From Pedobacter sp. ok626 (lineage in GTDB: Bacteria; Bacteroidota; Bacteroidia; Sphingobacteriales; Sphingobacteriaceae): a DNA stretch of 64,000 nucleotides. Below are positions 32,538-42,495 of this stretch, piece by piece. The stretch covers positions 62,001 to 126,000 of the forward strand of contig NZ_FNEX01000016.1 of the NCBI RefSeq assembly GCF_900100435.1, read 5' to 3'. Numbering within the stretch: position 1 is the stretch's first letter; each line of letters opens with the position of its first letter. The translations under genes and the position numbers were made by a program. A model generated the notes under the pieces. That model saw nothing but the letters and a program-made list of their open reading frames with translations, did no database searches and was not told where the DNA came from.

Positions 32538-35500
32538 ATGAGAAAAATTTACATGATTTTTATGTGCTTGTTTTTTGCCATTACAACATTTGCCCAACAG
32601 ACAAGAAAGGTAGATGGTAAGGTAACAGAACAAGGAAGCGAGGTTCCCTTAATCGGAGTAAGTGTGCTGGTTAAAGGGACTAAGGTTGGCGCAACAACTG
32701 GCAGTGATGGAAGGTTTTCCATTATGATTCCTAAGGCAGGAAATGCCATATTGGTTTTTACCTATATCGGTTATTTGCAGAAGGAAGTTATTGTTGGCGA
32801 CAGATCGACTGTTAACGTGATTCTGGCCGAGGATAATAAAACGCTGAATGATGTGGTGGTAATTGGATATGGGACATCTAAGAAAGCTGATTTAGTGAGT
32901 TCAGTGGCTCAGGTAAACATGAAGGATATGCTAAATGCTCCGGTTCGTTCTTTTGATGAGGCCCTGGCAGGAAGAGTTGCCGGTGTACAGGTTACTTCCT
33001 CAGATGGTCAACCGGGATCGCCAGTAAGTATTGTAGTAAGAGGGGCCAACTCTATTACTCAGGATAACTCACCATTGTATGTTATAGATGGATTTCCAAT
33101 AGAAGGGGCTAATAACAATGTGATCAATCCACAGGACATCGAATCTATTGATGTATTAAAAGACGCTGCAGCAACTGCAATATATGGAGCTCGAGGCGCC
33201 AATGGAGTAATTATGATCACCACCAAAAAAGGTAAAATAGGTGACCCTGTGATTACACTTAGTACAACTCAGAGTTATACAACGAATAACAAAAGAATGG
33301 ATCTGATGAGTAGCTACGACTATGTGAGATATCAGTTAGAACGTGATCCAGCTATTGGAACTCCTGCAAATCCTACACCAACTTATTATTTGTTAACCAG
33401 ACCGGGGAAATCACTGGAAGATTACAGAAATGAATCGGCTACAGATTGGCAGTCGCCATTTTTTCAAACTGGAAGTCTACAGGATTATAACCTGGCTGTA
33501 AGAGGTGGTACTAAACAAACATTGTATTCAATTTCAGGTTCTGCAAATCAACAGGATGGTACCATTATTAATACCAGTTACAAACGTTACCAGGGAAGGA
33601 TTACACTCGATCAAAATATAGGTAAAGCCCTTAAGGTTGGTATTAATGCCAATTACTCCTTTCTTAAGCAATCGGGTAATAGTGTAGGGGCATCTACGAA
33701 TAGCGGTACAACTAATATCTTATATAGTGTATGGGGCTCTAGTCCTACTTCGCCGCTGTCGGAAACAGTGCCTGTAGATGAAACCACTAACAGTACCAAT
33801 GATTATAAATATAATCCCTTGATCAATCAGAAGAACTTAATCAGGGATAACATAACGAGAAACATTAGCGCGAATACGTATGCTGAACTGACGCTTTCTC
33901 CAACTTTGAAATTTCGCGCAACGGGTGTTTTAACTGACAATACAGCAATTGCAGAATCATTTAATAACTCTTTGTCTTACTATGGTAATCCCAAAACGAA
34001 TCCTGGAATGACCAATGGTGTAAACGGTAGCATACTTACCACCAAGTCGTTTAACTGGGCAAATGAGAATACATTAACCTGGAATAAAACCTATAATAAA
34101 ATACATAATCTGAACGTGTTAGCTGGTTTTACCCAACAAGGGAATACATCCAGCGCTTATGGCTTTGGTGCTAATTTCTTGCCGAATGAATCTTTGGGCT
34201 TAAGTGGGTTGGATGAAGGGATATTAAATCCTGCTAGTACCAGGGCGGTAAGTTCTTTGTGGACGGCTGCATCATTTTTGGGACGTTTAAAATATAATTT
34301 TAAGTCTAAATATTACGCAGAAGTCTCTTATCGTGCAGATGGATCATCAAAGTTTAGTGAGGAGAATCATTGGTCTTATTTTCCAGCAGCATCATTTGCA
34401 TGGAGATTTAAACAGGAGGACTGGGCGAAAAAGATCTCTGTTATCTCTGATGGTAAGTTGAGATTAAGTTATGGTCAGACCGGAAACAACCGGGTAGGTG
34501 ATTTTTCTTACCTATCTACCTCAGCATTGCCAGTAACGTTATCTTATTCGTTTAATGATGTTTATGTTACATCTGTAATACCAGGTTACAATATTAATGA
34601 TACCAGGTATTACTTCATCGGTAATAAAGATCTGAAATGGGAGACAACTGATCAATATAATGCTGGTTTAGACCTCTCATTTTTTAAAAATCGTCTAAAC
34701 CTTACCGTTGATGCTTATCGAAAAATTACAAAAGATCTTTTGTTAGCCGCTGATATTCCAACATCCTCAGGTTACAATAGAGCATTTAAGAATATAGGGA
34801 AAGTACAAAATCAAGGTCTCGAGTTTGCGCTTAACACGATTAATATCGACACAAAAGATTTTAAATGGTCGAGTAGTTTCAATATCTCATTTAACGGGAA
34901 TAAAGTATTGGCGCTTGCAGAAAACCAGGAGGCCATTACTACTGCGGTAAGATGGGATAATGGTTATCAGAACACGCCAGCTTATATAGCGAAAATAGGA
35001 AGGCCACTGGGAGACATGTATGGTTTTATATGGGATGGTAACTACCAGTACAGCGACTTTACTGTTACCAGTGGTGGAGCTTATCTTTTAAAAGATAATG
35101 TTCCTACAAATGGAAATACGCGTGCACTGATACAACCAGGTGATATCAAGTATAAAGATCTGAACGGTGATGGTATTGTAAATGCTTCAGATTACACAAT
35201 AATAGGAAATGGCCTGCCTGTACATATTGGCGGTTTTGGGAATAATTTTACCTATAAAAACTTTGACTTGAATGTGTTCTTACAGTGGTCTTACGGTAAT
35301 GATATACAAAATACAAACAGGCTGGTATTTGAAGGAAATGGGTTAAATAAAACATACTTGCAACAGTTTGCCAGTTATAGTGACAGGTGGACACCTGATA
35401 CTCAGAATGCATCCAATTACCGGGTAAATGGATTTTTTGGTGGAGGTTATTCTTCTCGTACTGTAGAGGATGGCTCGTATCTAAGGCTAAAAACAGTATC

Positions 35501-35714
35501 CTTTGGATATAACATACCAGCTAATTTGTTGAAAAAGATTAAAGTTCAGTCTTTGAGAGTTTATGTGTCAGGGCAGAACTTATACACTTTCACAAAATAT
35601 ACTGGTCTTGATCCAGAAGTAAATAGTTATGCTTCGGCATTAACCGCAGGATTTGATTATAGTGCTTATCCTCGTGGCAGGACAATTGCTTTCGGCGCTA
35701 ACCTGAGTTTTTAA
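32538..35714 (+). CDS. SusC-like TonB-dependent transporter of the chondroitin locus
   Basis: The 1058-residue protein has a signal peptide (to about residue 20, ITTFAQ), then a carboxypeptidase-like domain at about 24-105 (RKVDGKVTEQGSEVPLIGVS), a plug at about 115-235 (LYVIDGFPIEGANNNVINPQDI, AATAIYGARGANGVIMI) and a TonB-dependent barrel to the end. Unlike the SusC at 14734 it has no STN domain, which fits regulation by the HTCS rather than by a sigma/FecR pair. It imports the oligosaccharides released at the surface. It is the first gene of the second operon, with susD 18 bases downstream. Confidence 0.94.
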   Translation: MRKIYMIFMCLFFAITTFAQQTRKVDGKVTEQGSEVPLIGVSVLVKGTKVGATTGSDGRFSIMIPKAGNAILVFTYIGYLQKEVIVGDRSTVNVILAEDNKTLNDVVVIGYGTSKKADLVSSVAQVNMKDMLNAPVRSFDEALAGRVAGVQVTSSDGQPGSPVSIVVRGANSITQDNSPLYVIDGFPIEGANNNVINPQDIESIDVLKDAAATAIYGARGANGVIMITTKKGKIGDPVITLSTTQSYTTNNKRMDLMSSYDYVRYQLERDPAIGTPANPTPTYYLLTRPGKSLEDYRNESATDWQSPFFQTGSLQDYNLAVRGGTKQTLYSISGSANQQDGTIINTSYKRYQGRITLDQNIGKALKVGINANYSFLKQSGNSVGASTNSGTTNILYSVWGSSPTSPLSETVPVDETTNSTNDYKYNPLINQKNLIRDNITRNISANTYAELTLSPTLKFRATGVLTDNTAIAESFNNSLSYYGNPKTNPGMTNGVNGSILTTKSFNWANENTLTWNKTYNKIHNLNVLAGFTQQGNTSSAYGFGANFLPNESLGLSGLDEGILNPASTRAVSSLWTAASFLGRLKYNFKSKYYAEVSYRADGSSKFSEENHWSYFPAASFAWRFKQEDWAKKISVISDGKLRLSYGQTGNNRVGDFSYLSTSALPVTLSYSFNDVYVTSVIPGYNINDTRYYFIGNKDLKWETTDQYNAGLDLSFFKNRLNLTVDAYRKITKDLLLAADIPTSSGYNRAFKNIGKVQNQGLEFALNTINIDTKDFKWSSSFNISFNGNKVLALAENQEAITTAVRWDNGYQNTPAYIAKIGRPLGDMYGFIWDGNYQYSDFTVTSGGAYLLKDNVPTNGNTRALIQPGDIKYKDLNGDGIVNASDYTIIGNGLPVHIGGFGNNFTYKNFDLNVFLQWSYGNDIQNTNRLVFEGNGLNKTYLQQFASYSDRWTPDTQNASNYRVNGFFGGGYSSRTVEDGSYLRLKTVSFGYNIPANLLKKIKVQSLRVYVSGQNLYTFTKYTGLDPEVNSYASALTAGFDYSAYPRGRTIAFGANLSF

Positions 35715-35732
35715 TTTTAAAAAAAGAAGTTT

Positions 35733-37736
35733 ATGAAACACATATTCATAATAGCAATATTGATCAGTCTTGGATTTAGCTCGTGTAAAAAGTTTTTAAA
35801 TACGGAACCAACTGATTCGTTAACAGAAAAGGAATACTACAATACTGAAGCTAAATTGATAAGTGCGCTTGCGGGTGTATATCAACCTTTAGGTACCGCT
35901 GGAATATATGGTGACAATATGTTTGACCAATTAGGCGCGGCAACAGACGAAGGGTATTATGCCAGGAGTGGACAGGCGACCGGTGTTATGGTTTATAATT
36001 TTGATTACACAAATGCGGAATTGAATAGTTTCTGGTCTCAGCTCTATCAGGGCATTGAAAGAGCAAATATTCTCATCAAAAACATCAATGTAGCTTCAAT
36101 AGATGAAACAAAACGTAATGCAATATTAGGTGAAGCTTATTTTATGCGCGGGTATTACCACTTTTTGTTGGTTAGCAATTTTGGAGACATACCACTAAAA
36201 ACAGAGCCTACACCATCAGTTACTGACGTATTTGTAACCCGTACACCTGCAAAGCAAGTGTATGCACAAATACTTGCAGATATGGAGTTGGCAGAAGGTA
36301 AAGTATTCAGTCCTGATCAGCTTGGGTTTAGTGGAAGAGTCTCAAAAACAGTCGTTGAAGGTATTTTAGCCAGAGTTTGTTTAACAATGGCTGGTTTTCC
36401 TTTACAAGATCAAAGTAAATATGCTGCAGCACTGAAATGGGCTACACTGGTAAAAGAATCAGGATCACATAGTTTGAACTCCAATTACAGCCAGGTATTT
36501 ATTAATGCACATCAGGATAAATATGATGTGAAAGAGAGTATGTGGGAAGTTGAAAATAAAGGGAATGGATCTGATGGCTATGGTAATGCAAATCGTTTAG
36601 GAAATACAAATGGTATTGTGGCTACAGCTGACAATATTGTAGCTACAATAGGCTACAGCTATGGATTTATCAATACTACAGCTAAATTATATAATTATTA
36701 TTCTGCTGGTGATTTAAGAAGGGATTGGGCCATTGGTGCTTATACCTATGGATTCAATACAGCCACAAATACAGTTTATAAGAACTATTTCACAGCAACA
36801 AATCTGTACGGTCGTAATGCCGGCAAATGGAGAAGGGAATATGAAACTACTGCGGTTAAAGGAAAAAATATTACACCTATAAATTTCCCTATCTTAAGGT
36901 ATTCTGATGTTTTGCTCATGTTAGCAGAAGCAGAATTCCATGTTAATGGTGCTACTCCGATTGCTTATGATGCGTTAAATCAGGTTAGAAGACGCGGTTT
37001 TGGCTTGAATCCTCAAACGCCCGTTGCCTCAATATCTGTAGTAAGCGGTTTAACCTTAGCCACCGCTGGTAATACTGGTTATCTTACAGCAGGTGTAAAT
37101 AATATTCCAGTGACCATTACTGGAGGAGGAGGTACAGATGCAGCAGGTGAGGCATTGGTTGTTTATTCAGCTACTGCTGCGACCGCCAAGGTGACTGCAT
37201 TAGCTTTAACTAAACCCGGAAAAGGTTATACAAGTGTCCCAACAGTTACCATTGGTTCTGCTTGGACGGCTAATACTGTGTATGTAGTAGGAATGCAAGT
37301 GTTTAATGGAAGTAATTTGTATACAGTTACAACAGCAGGTACCTCAACAGCTACCGGACCTACACAAACGACTGGAGCTTCATCTGCCGCAGTAACAGGA
37401 GCGGTCTTTACTTATGCAGGCGCGAGGGCAACCGCTACAGCTACAATTGCAACTTCTGTAGTGGACTTGGCTGGACTTGCAGACTTTCAACAGGCAATAG
37501 AAGATGAGCGCGCAAGAGAGCTTTGTTACGAGACTTTGAGAAGACCAGATTTGATTCGCTGGGGAAAATGGGTGAAAACGATGAATGATTTAGGTTTAGA
37601 TATGAAAGCTAATGCTGGCGGAAATTCCTACGGTGGATTAGCCGGATCAAGTATCGGTGACCGGAATTTGTTATATCCAATTCCTTCATCAGAAATATCT
37701 GTAAATAAAAACATGACACAAAATCCGGGCTGGTAA
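35733..37736 (+). CDS. SusD-like surface glycan-binding lipoprotein with an inserted module
   Basis: The 667-residue lipoprotein (lipobox GFSSC, Cys about 18) has SusD motifs: LGEAYFMRGYYHFLLVSNFGD, VVEGILARVCLTMAG, LRYSDVLLMLAEAEFH, and the C-terminal QAIEDERARELCYETLRRPDL and NPGW end. It is over 100 residues longer than usual. Between about residues 434 and 574, in the loop after LNQVRRRGFGL, lies an extra segment. It has a Gly/Thr/Ala-rich part with KPGKGYTSVPTVTI and a part with AWTANTVYVVGMQVFNGSN that recalls chitin-binding CBM5/12 modules. The insert probably adds a surface glycan-binding site. The gene pairs with the preceding susC for glycosaminoglycan uptake. Confidence 0.92.
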   Translation: MKHIFIIAILISLGFSSCKKFLNTEPTDSLTEKEYYNTEAKLISALAGVYQPLGTAGIYGDNMFDQLGAATDEGYYARSGQATGVMVYNFDYTNAELNSFWSQLYQGIERANILIKNINVASIDETKRNAILGEAYFMRGYYHFLLVSNFGDIPLKTEPTPSVTDVFVTRTPAKQVYAQILADMELAEGKVFSPDQLGFSGRVSKTVVEGILARVCLTMAGFPLQDQSKYAAALKWATLVKESGSHSLNSNYSQVFINAHQDKYDVKESMWEVENKGNGSDGYGNANRLGNTNGIVATADNIVATIGYSYGFINTTAKLYNYYSAGDLRRDWAIGAYTYGFNTATNTVYKNYFTATNLYGRNAGKWRREYETTAVKGKNITPINFPILRYSDVLLMLAEAEFHVNGATPIAYDALNQVRRRGFGLNPQTPVASISVVSGLTLATAGNTGYLTAGVNNIPVTITGGGGTDAAGEALVVYSATAATAKVTALALTKPGKGYTSVPTVTIGSAWTANTVYVVGMQVFNGSNLYTVTTAGTSTATGPTQTTGASSAAVTGAVFTYAGARATATATIATSVVDLAGLADFQQAIEDERARELCYETLRRPDLIRWGKWVKTMNDLGLDMKANAGGNSYGGLAGSSIGDRNLLYPIPSSEISVNKNMTQNPGW

Positions 37737-37772
37737 AGTATAAGAACCATTAACCAATAAACGAACTTATTT

Positions 37773-38774
37773 ATGATCAATAGATATATAATGGTTACAG
37801 CAATAGCATTCACTTTTGCAAGCTGTAGTAAAGAAATAGAAGTAAAATCGCTTAATTTTGATGTCACCGTATCTAAAACTAACGGTGCTGTTAGTAACAC
37901 TTATACGACTTCAGATTCTTTGAATTTTGCTTTCAAGGGGAACCCTGACGTGATTACGTTCTACTCAGGGGAAATTAACCGGCAGTATATTAATAAAGAT
38001 AGAACAGTTGCCGATGGAACTCCCATTTTGCAGTTTACTTCTTTAAGAGCTACCGGAACACAGGCAAATTCTCTGGCATTAATGGTGTCGTCTGATTTTA
38101 AGGGAATCGCATTAAAACCTGGTTCAACAATTAGAGATACTGTTACTACGAACGCTAACATTGCAACTGCACAATGGTCAGATATTACTTCACAAGCAGC
38201 TTTGTCCACCGGTGCAGCAACTCCATCAGGAGAGATCAATCTATCTTCTTTTGCAAACTTAGGTAAGCCTGTATACATCGCATTTAAATATGTAGCTGCT
38301 GCAGGATCCGTACAAAATAAATGGACCATTACCTTGTTAACGCTTACAAATAAACTGGCAGATGAGTCGATTTATACAATAGGGAATTTAGGCGCGCCAA
38401 ATACTGAAATTAAAAATTACGGCGTGATTACCTATAGTCCAGGCTGGTGGGTTTCTTATGATGAAGTCAAAAATGCTAATAAATATCCATGGGTATTTAC
38501 TGCAGGAACAAGCTTAGTCATTACTGGTGCGGCAACTGTAGGAGCGGCAACAGCTCCGGCAGAAGCATGGGCAATCATGGGACCTATTAACCTAAAGAAG
38601 GTTAGTCCGGATGTTGGTGTAGGGCTTAAATCTATCTCCGCTAAATTCGAAAATTACCCATATAAATACTCGTCGGTAACGCTGTCCGAACCAACTTTTG
38701 TAGCTTCAAATAATGTCGTTAATAGTTCTGCTACTGTAGTAAAACCACTGTCAATAAAAGTGACTAAACCTTAA
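37773..38774 (+). CDS. DUF5017-like surface lipoprotein
   Basis: The 333-residue lipoprotein has a signal ending TFASCSKE with the lipidated Cys near residue 18. The N-terminal 130 residues form a beta-sandwich-like region with the typical opening SLNFDVTVSKTNGAVSNTYTT and NPDVITFYSGE, which I recognise as the DUF5017 pattern found next to SusCD pairs. A second domain around residues 190-290 contains WWVSYDEVKNANKYPWVF. Proteins in this position are usually surface glycan-binding partners of SusD; binding here is inferred from position. It follows susD by 36 bases and precedes the fucosidase gene by 21 bases, within one operon. Confidence 0.82.
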   Translation: MINRYIMVTAIAFTFASCSKEIEVKSLNFDVTVSKTNGAVSNTYTTSDSLNFAFKGNPDVITFYSGEINRQYINKDRTVADGTPILQFTSLRATGTQANSLALMVSSDFKGIALKPGSTIRDTVTTNANIATAQWSDITSQAALSTGAATPSGEINLSSFANLGKPVYIAFKYVAAAGSVQNKWTITLLTLTNKLADESIYTIGNLGAPNTEIKNYGVITYSPGWWVSYDEVKNANKYPWVFTAGTSLVITGAATVGAATAPAEAWAIMGPINLKKVSPDVGVGLKSISAKFENYPYKYSSVTLSEPTFVASNNVVNSSATVVKPLSIKVTKP

Positions 38775-38795
38775 TCATAAAATATAAACCTATAA

Positions 38796-40187
38796 ATGAA
38801 GAAGGTACTAAAAGGTCTTTTAATACTGATTTTCTGCGCCGGTTCTGTGCAGGCACAACAATCAAATCCTACTTCTGCTGATATGCAATGGTGGAAAGAT
38901 GCTAAGTTTGGCATGTTTGTGCATTGGGGGCTTTATTCTGTCGCTGCTGGAGAATGGAAAGGCAAACCCTCAAAAGGAAATGAGCATTTTATGTTATATG
39001 AGCGTATTCCGGTTAAGGAATACGCTAAAATAGCTGATGATTTTAATCCCGTTAAATTTAACGCGGATGCCTGGGTTAAGGGCGCAAAAGAGGCGGGAAT
39101 GAAGTACGTGGTTTTTACCAGTAAACATCACGATGGCTATGCGATGTATGATTCTAAAGTGAGCGATTATAATATTGTAAAAACAACGAAATGGCACAGA
39201 GATCCAGTAAAAGAGCTTGCTGCTGCATGTAAAAAATATGGTTTGAAGCTAGGCCTATATTATTCGCTGGGTCGTGATTGGGAGGATCCAGATGTTCCAA
39301 CAAACTGGCCAGAGAAAGCTGGAAGGAGTAATACCTGGGATTTCCCGAATGAGGATGGAAAAGTGTTTGCTAAGTATTTTGAACGCAAAGTAAAACCACA
39401 GATTAAAGAGCTTTTAAGTAATTATGGCCCTATCAGCATCATTTGGTTTGATACGCCTGAATTGATCAGTAAAGCTGAAAGTTTAGAACTGGAGCAGTTT
39501 ATTCACAAGCTTCAACCAAATTGCATCATCAACAGTCGTATTGGTAATGGATTGGGCGACTACCTTGTTTCGGAGCAGCAAATTTCGGCGGCAAAGATGA
39601 CGAAACCTTGGGAGGCTTGTATCACTATGAGCGGTAAATGGAGCTATAATCGCTACGACAAAGCCTGGAAGTCTCCAGAACTGTTGATTCGTCAATTGGT
39701 GGAAATCGTTTGTAAAGGCGGAAACTTCCTGCTAAATGTAAACCCAGATGGACAAGGTGCGCTGCCTCAGCAAAGTGTGGATAACCTGAAAGCAATAGGT
39801 GACTGGATGAAAGTAAATGATGAGGCCATTTATGGTACTCAACCTTGGACAATTACGACTGAAAGCCTTCCTGTTGAAGCGAGCGTTGGCCCGAAAGCCG
39901 CTACAGGGTTGGTAGATACAGACAATGATAACACGGTTAAAGGGATTACTCCGGATATTTATTTTGCTCAAAAGAATCGTGTAATCTATGTGTACGCACG
40001 AAGCTGGAGTGCTGGAGATATGTTGATAAAGAGTCTGGGAAAAACTATTGCTCCTGTTCAGACCGTATCACTTTTGGGCTCAAAGGAAAAGGTGCAATGG
40101 AAGCAGGATAGTGGTATGCTATCTGTAAAACTACCGGCAAAATTACCAATAGGCATTCCTGTATATGTATTTAAAGTAACCATTTAA
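38796..40187 (+). CDS. GH29 alpha-L-fucosidase
   Basis: The 463-residue exported protein has a signal peptide (to SVQAQ, about residue 22) and the GH29 barrel: WWKDAKFGMFVHWGLYSV, VFTSKHHDGYAMYDSK, LGLYYSLGRDW, and ISIIWFDTPEL with the likely nucleophile Asp in WFDT. A C-terminal beta domain follows from about 350. The family removes terminal alpha-L-fucose with retention. The closing TAATG overlaps the start of the next gene by one base, so translation is coupled to the GH95-like enzyme. Fucose is not part of ordinary chondroitin, so its presence in the operon changes the expected substrate. Some GH29 members have other specificities, for example for galactose-configured sugars. Confidence 0.9.
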   Translation: MKKVLKGLLILIFCAGSVQAQQSNPTSADMQWWKDAKFGMFVHWGLYSVAAGEWKGKPSKGNEHFMLYERIPVKEYAKIADDFNPVKFNADAWVKGAKEAGMKYVVFTSKHHDGYAMYDSKVSDYNIVKTTKWHRDPVKELAAACKKYGLKLGLYYSLGRDWEDPDVPTNWPEKAGRSNTWDFPNEDGKVFAKYFERKVKPQIKELLSNYGPISIIWFDTPELISKAESLELEQFIHKLQPNCIINSRIGNGLGDYLVSEQQISAAKMTKPWEACITMSGKWSYNRYDKAWKSPELLIRQLVEIVCKGGNFLLNVNPDGQGALPQQSVDNLKAIGDWMKVNDEAIYGTQPWTITTESLPVEASVGPKAATGLVDTDNDNTVKGITPDIYFAQKNRVIYVYARSWSAGDMLIKSLGKTIAPVQTVSLLGSKEKVQWKQDSGMLSVKLPAKLPIGIPVYVFKVTI

Positions 40188-42463
40188 TGAAAAAAACGAT
40201 ATCCCTCAGGATTGTATTGATACTCCTATTTGCTATGCCTTGTTTGCAGGCTGTCAGTCAGCCGCGTTCTGAGTTAAACTGGCCTAAGTTTCTTTTGGGT
40301 TGCGACCTGGTATTTGACGATTTAAGTACAAATTGGAACGAAGGACTGTTTACTGGAAATGGGCTGTTAGGGACAATGATCTATAGGGATACCGAAAATG
40401 GTTTGCGTATAGATATTGGACGTAGCGACGTAAGGGATCACCAATCAGGAAATGCCTCTCCGCTTTTAGCTAAAGCAAGATTGCCAATTGGACACTTTCT
40501 GGTAAAGCCTGTCGGCAAGATCACTAAGGTGAGCGCTAGACTGGACTTATGGAATGCGGAGATCAGGGGAATCATTCATACGGATAAGGGAAGCATAGCG
40601 TTTCGAAGCCTTACGTTTTCCGAATCCGATGTGATCTACTATAGCGCAGTATATAGCGGTGATGAGCGAGGTTTTACCTGGTCTTGGGTACCAGAGGAAT
40701 CGGTAAGTAGCAGGACTAAATATTCACATATTAAAGTCCCCGATAATTATAAAGGAAATCCGTCAGGTAAGCTGGTTAAACAAGGAGAAACTCAGGTGTA
40801 TGACCAATCGTTGAATGCTGGTGGTGGTTATGCAACTGCATGGCAGGAGCATAATATAGCATCGGGAAAAGACATTGTAATTACCGTTGCCTTTTCAAAG
40901 GAAGGCCAGCGATATGTAAGTAAAGCAGTTCAAACGCTTAAAAGCTTTGGATTGGCACCAATCAACAGTCAAATTCAAAAGCATCAACAATGGTGGCATA
41001 CCTATTATCCTCAAAGCTTTCTGACAATTCCTGATTCAAGGATGCAATCTTTTTATTGGATGCAGCAGTATAAACTAGCATCGGGCACAAGAGCGGATAA
41101 GCCTGCTCTGGATTTAATGGGGCCCTGGTTTAAGCAAACGCCATGGCCTGCATACTGGCTTAACTTAAATATACAGCTTACTTATAGTCCACTTTATACG
41201 GCCAATAGGCTAAATATTGCTACTTCTTTAATGCGTATTATTGATGAGCAGCAAGGCAATCTGATTAAGAATGTTCCTAAAGAATACCAACACGATGCTG
41301 CAGCAATAGCAAGGGCTTCGGGGGCAGACCTTGTAGCCCCTGTCAAATTGATTGCTGGATCAACTTCCGAAATTTCTAATGGCGAAGCTGAATTGAGTAA
41401 CCTTACCTGGATTTTATATTATTATTGGCAACATTATAGGTATAGCATGGATAAAACCGTGTTAAACAAGCTATATCCATTATTAAAGCGTAGCATTAAC
41501 TACCCCCTTCACTTGTTAAAAAAAGAGGATGATGGTAAATGGCATTTCAGCGTTAAGACACATTCGCCTGAGTATCCGATAGGGAAAGGTACCGACACAA
41601 ACTATGATCTTGCATTGCTTAATTGGGGCTGTAAGACGTTACTTCAGATTAACGATGATTTGAAATTAAATGATCCTTTGGCAACTAAATGGAAAGATGT
41701 ATTAGCTAATCTTGTTACTTATCCACAGGATGAAAATGGATTTCGTATTGCCGCGGATGTGCCTTTTAGTCAATCGCATCGTCATTATTCACATTTGTTG
41801 ATGGTTTATCCACTATATCTTGTGAACTGGGACCAGCCCGAAAACCAGGACATAATTAAAAAGTCATTGGCACACTGGCATAGTTTTCCAACCGCTTTAC
41901 AAGGGTATTCATTCACCGGAGGGGCTTCTATTTACGCCTTGATGGGTAATGGAGATGCGGCCAGAGATTATTTGAACCAGCTCTTCGATAAATTTGTAAA
42001 GCCAAATACCATGTACCTCGAAAGTGGGCCGGTTATAGAAACCCCGCTGGCTGCAGCGGCAAGTATTCAGGAGCTTTATCTTCAATATTGGGACAACACA
42101 GTAAGAGTATTCCCTGCTGTACCATCAGACTGGGCAAATGCCGCGTTTGAGAATTTACGTACTGAGGGGGCCTTTTTGTTAACTGCAGTTCGTAAGTCCG
42201 GCACTACGCGCTGGATTAAAATAGAAAGCTTAAATGGAGGGACACTTCGGATTAAACCTGGATTTGTAAGCGCAGCAAAGTTGAAAGCTAATCCCGCTGT
42301 TAAAATCCTGGATATGGGTAACCAGATTTATAGCTGCAGCATTCCTAAAGGCGAAACTGCAGTTCTTTATGTCAATCCAGAAGATTTAAAGATTGGCCTG
42401 CAGGATGTGATTACCTATAGCACAAATGACAACAGCTTTGGGAAGAGCAGCAAGAAAAAGTAA
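40187..42463 (+). CDS. GH95-like glycoside hydrolase
   Basis: The 758-residue exported protein has a signal peptide to about residue 26. Its N-terminal beta domain contains WNEGLFTGNGLLGTMIYRD, the usual opening of GH95 and related clan GH-L type enzymes. A helical (alpha/alpha)6 barrel follows at about 270-640 with PWPAYWLNLNIQLTYSPLY, SNLTWILYYYWQHY and the late FSQSHRHYSHLLMVYP, then a small C-terminal beta domain with RVFPAVPSDW. GH95 members act on alpha-1,2-L-fucose or alpha-L-galactose with inversion. Several motifs differ from the fucosidases I know, for example an unusual PEYPIGKGTDTNYDLALLNW where SPE-N-type motifs are expected, so this may be a divergent branch. Substrate remains open. 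Confidence 0.75.
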   Translation: MKKTISLRIVLILLFAMPCLQAVSQPRSELNWPKFLLGCDLVFDDLSTNWNEGLFTGNGLLGTMIYRDTENGLRIDIGRSDVRDHQSGNASPLLAKARLPIGHFLVKPVGKITKVSARLDLWNAEIRGIIHTDKGSIAFRSLTFSESDVIYYSAVYSGDERGFTWSWVPEESVSSRTKYSHIKVPDNYKGNPSGKLVKQGETQVYDQSLNAGGGYATAWQEHNIASGKDIVITVAFSKEGQRYVSKAVQTLKSFGLAPINSQIQKHQQWWHTYYPQSFLTIPDSRMQSFYWMQQYKLASGTRADKPALDLMGPWFKQTPWPAYWLNLNIQLTYSPLYTANRLNIATSLMRIIDEQQGNLIKNVPKEYQHDAAAIARASGADLVAPVKLIAGSTSEISNGEAELSNLTWILYYYWQHYRYSMDKTVLNKLYPLLKRSINYPLHLLKKEDDGKWHFSVKTHSPEYPIGKGTDTNYDLALLNWGCKTLLQINDDLKLNDPLATKWKDVLANLVTYPQDENGFRIAADVPFSQSHRHYSHLLMVYPLYLVNWDQPENQDIIKKSLAHWHSFPTALQGYSFTGGASIYALMGNGDAARDYLNQLFDKFVKPNTMYLESGPVIETPLAAAASIQELYLQYWDNTVRVFPAVPSDWANAAFENLRTEGAFLLTAVRKSGTTRWIKIESLNGGTLRIKPGFVSAAKLKANPAVKILDMGNQIYSCSIPKGETAVLYVNPEDLKIGLQDVITYSTNDNSFGKSSKKK

Positions 42464-42495
42464 TTGAATATTAATATCTATATAAAACAACACAA

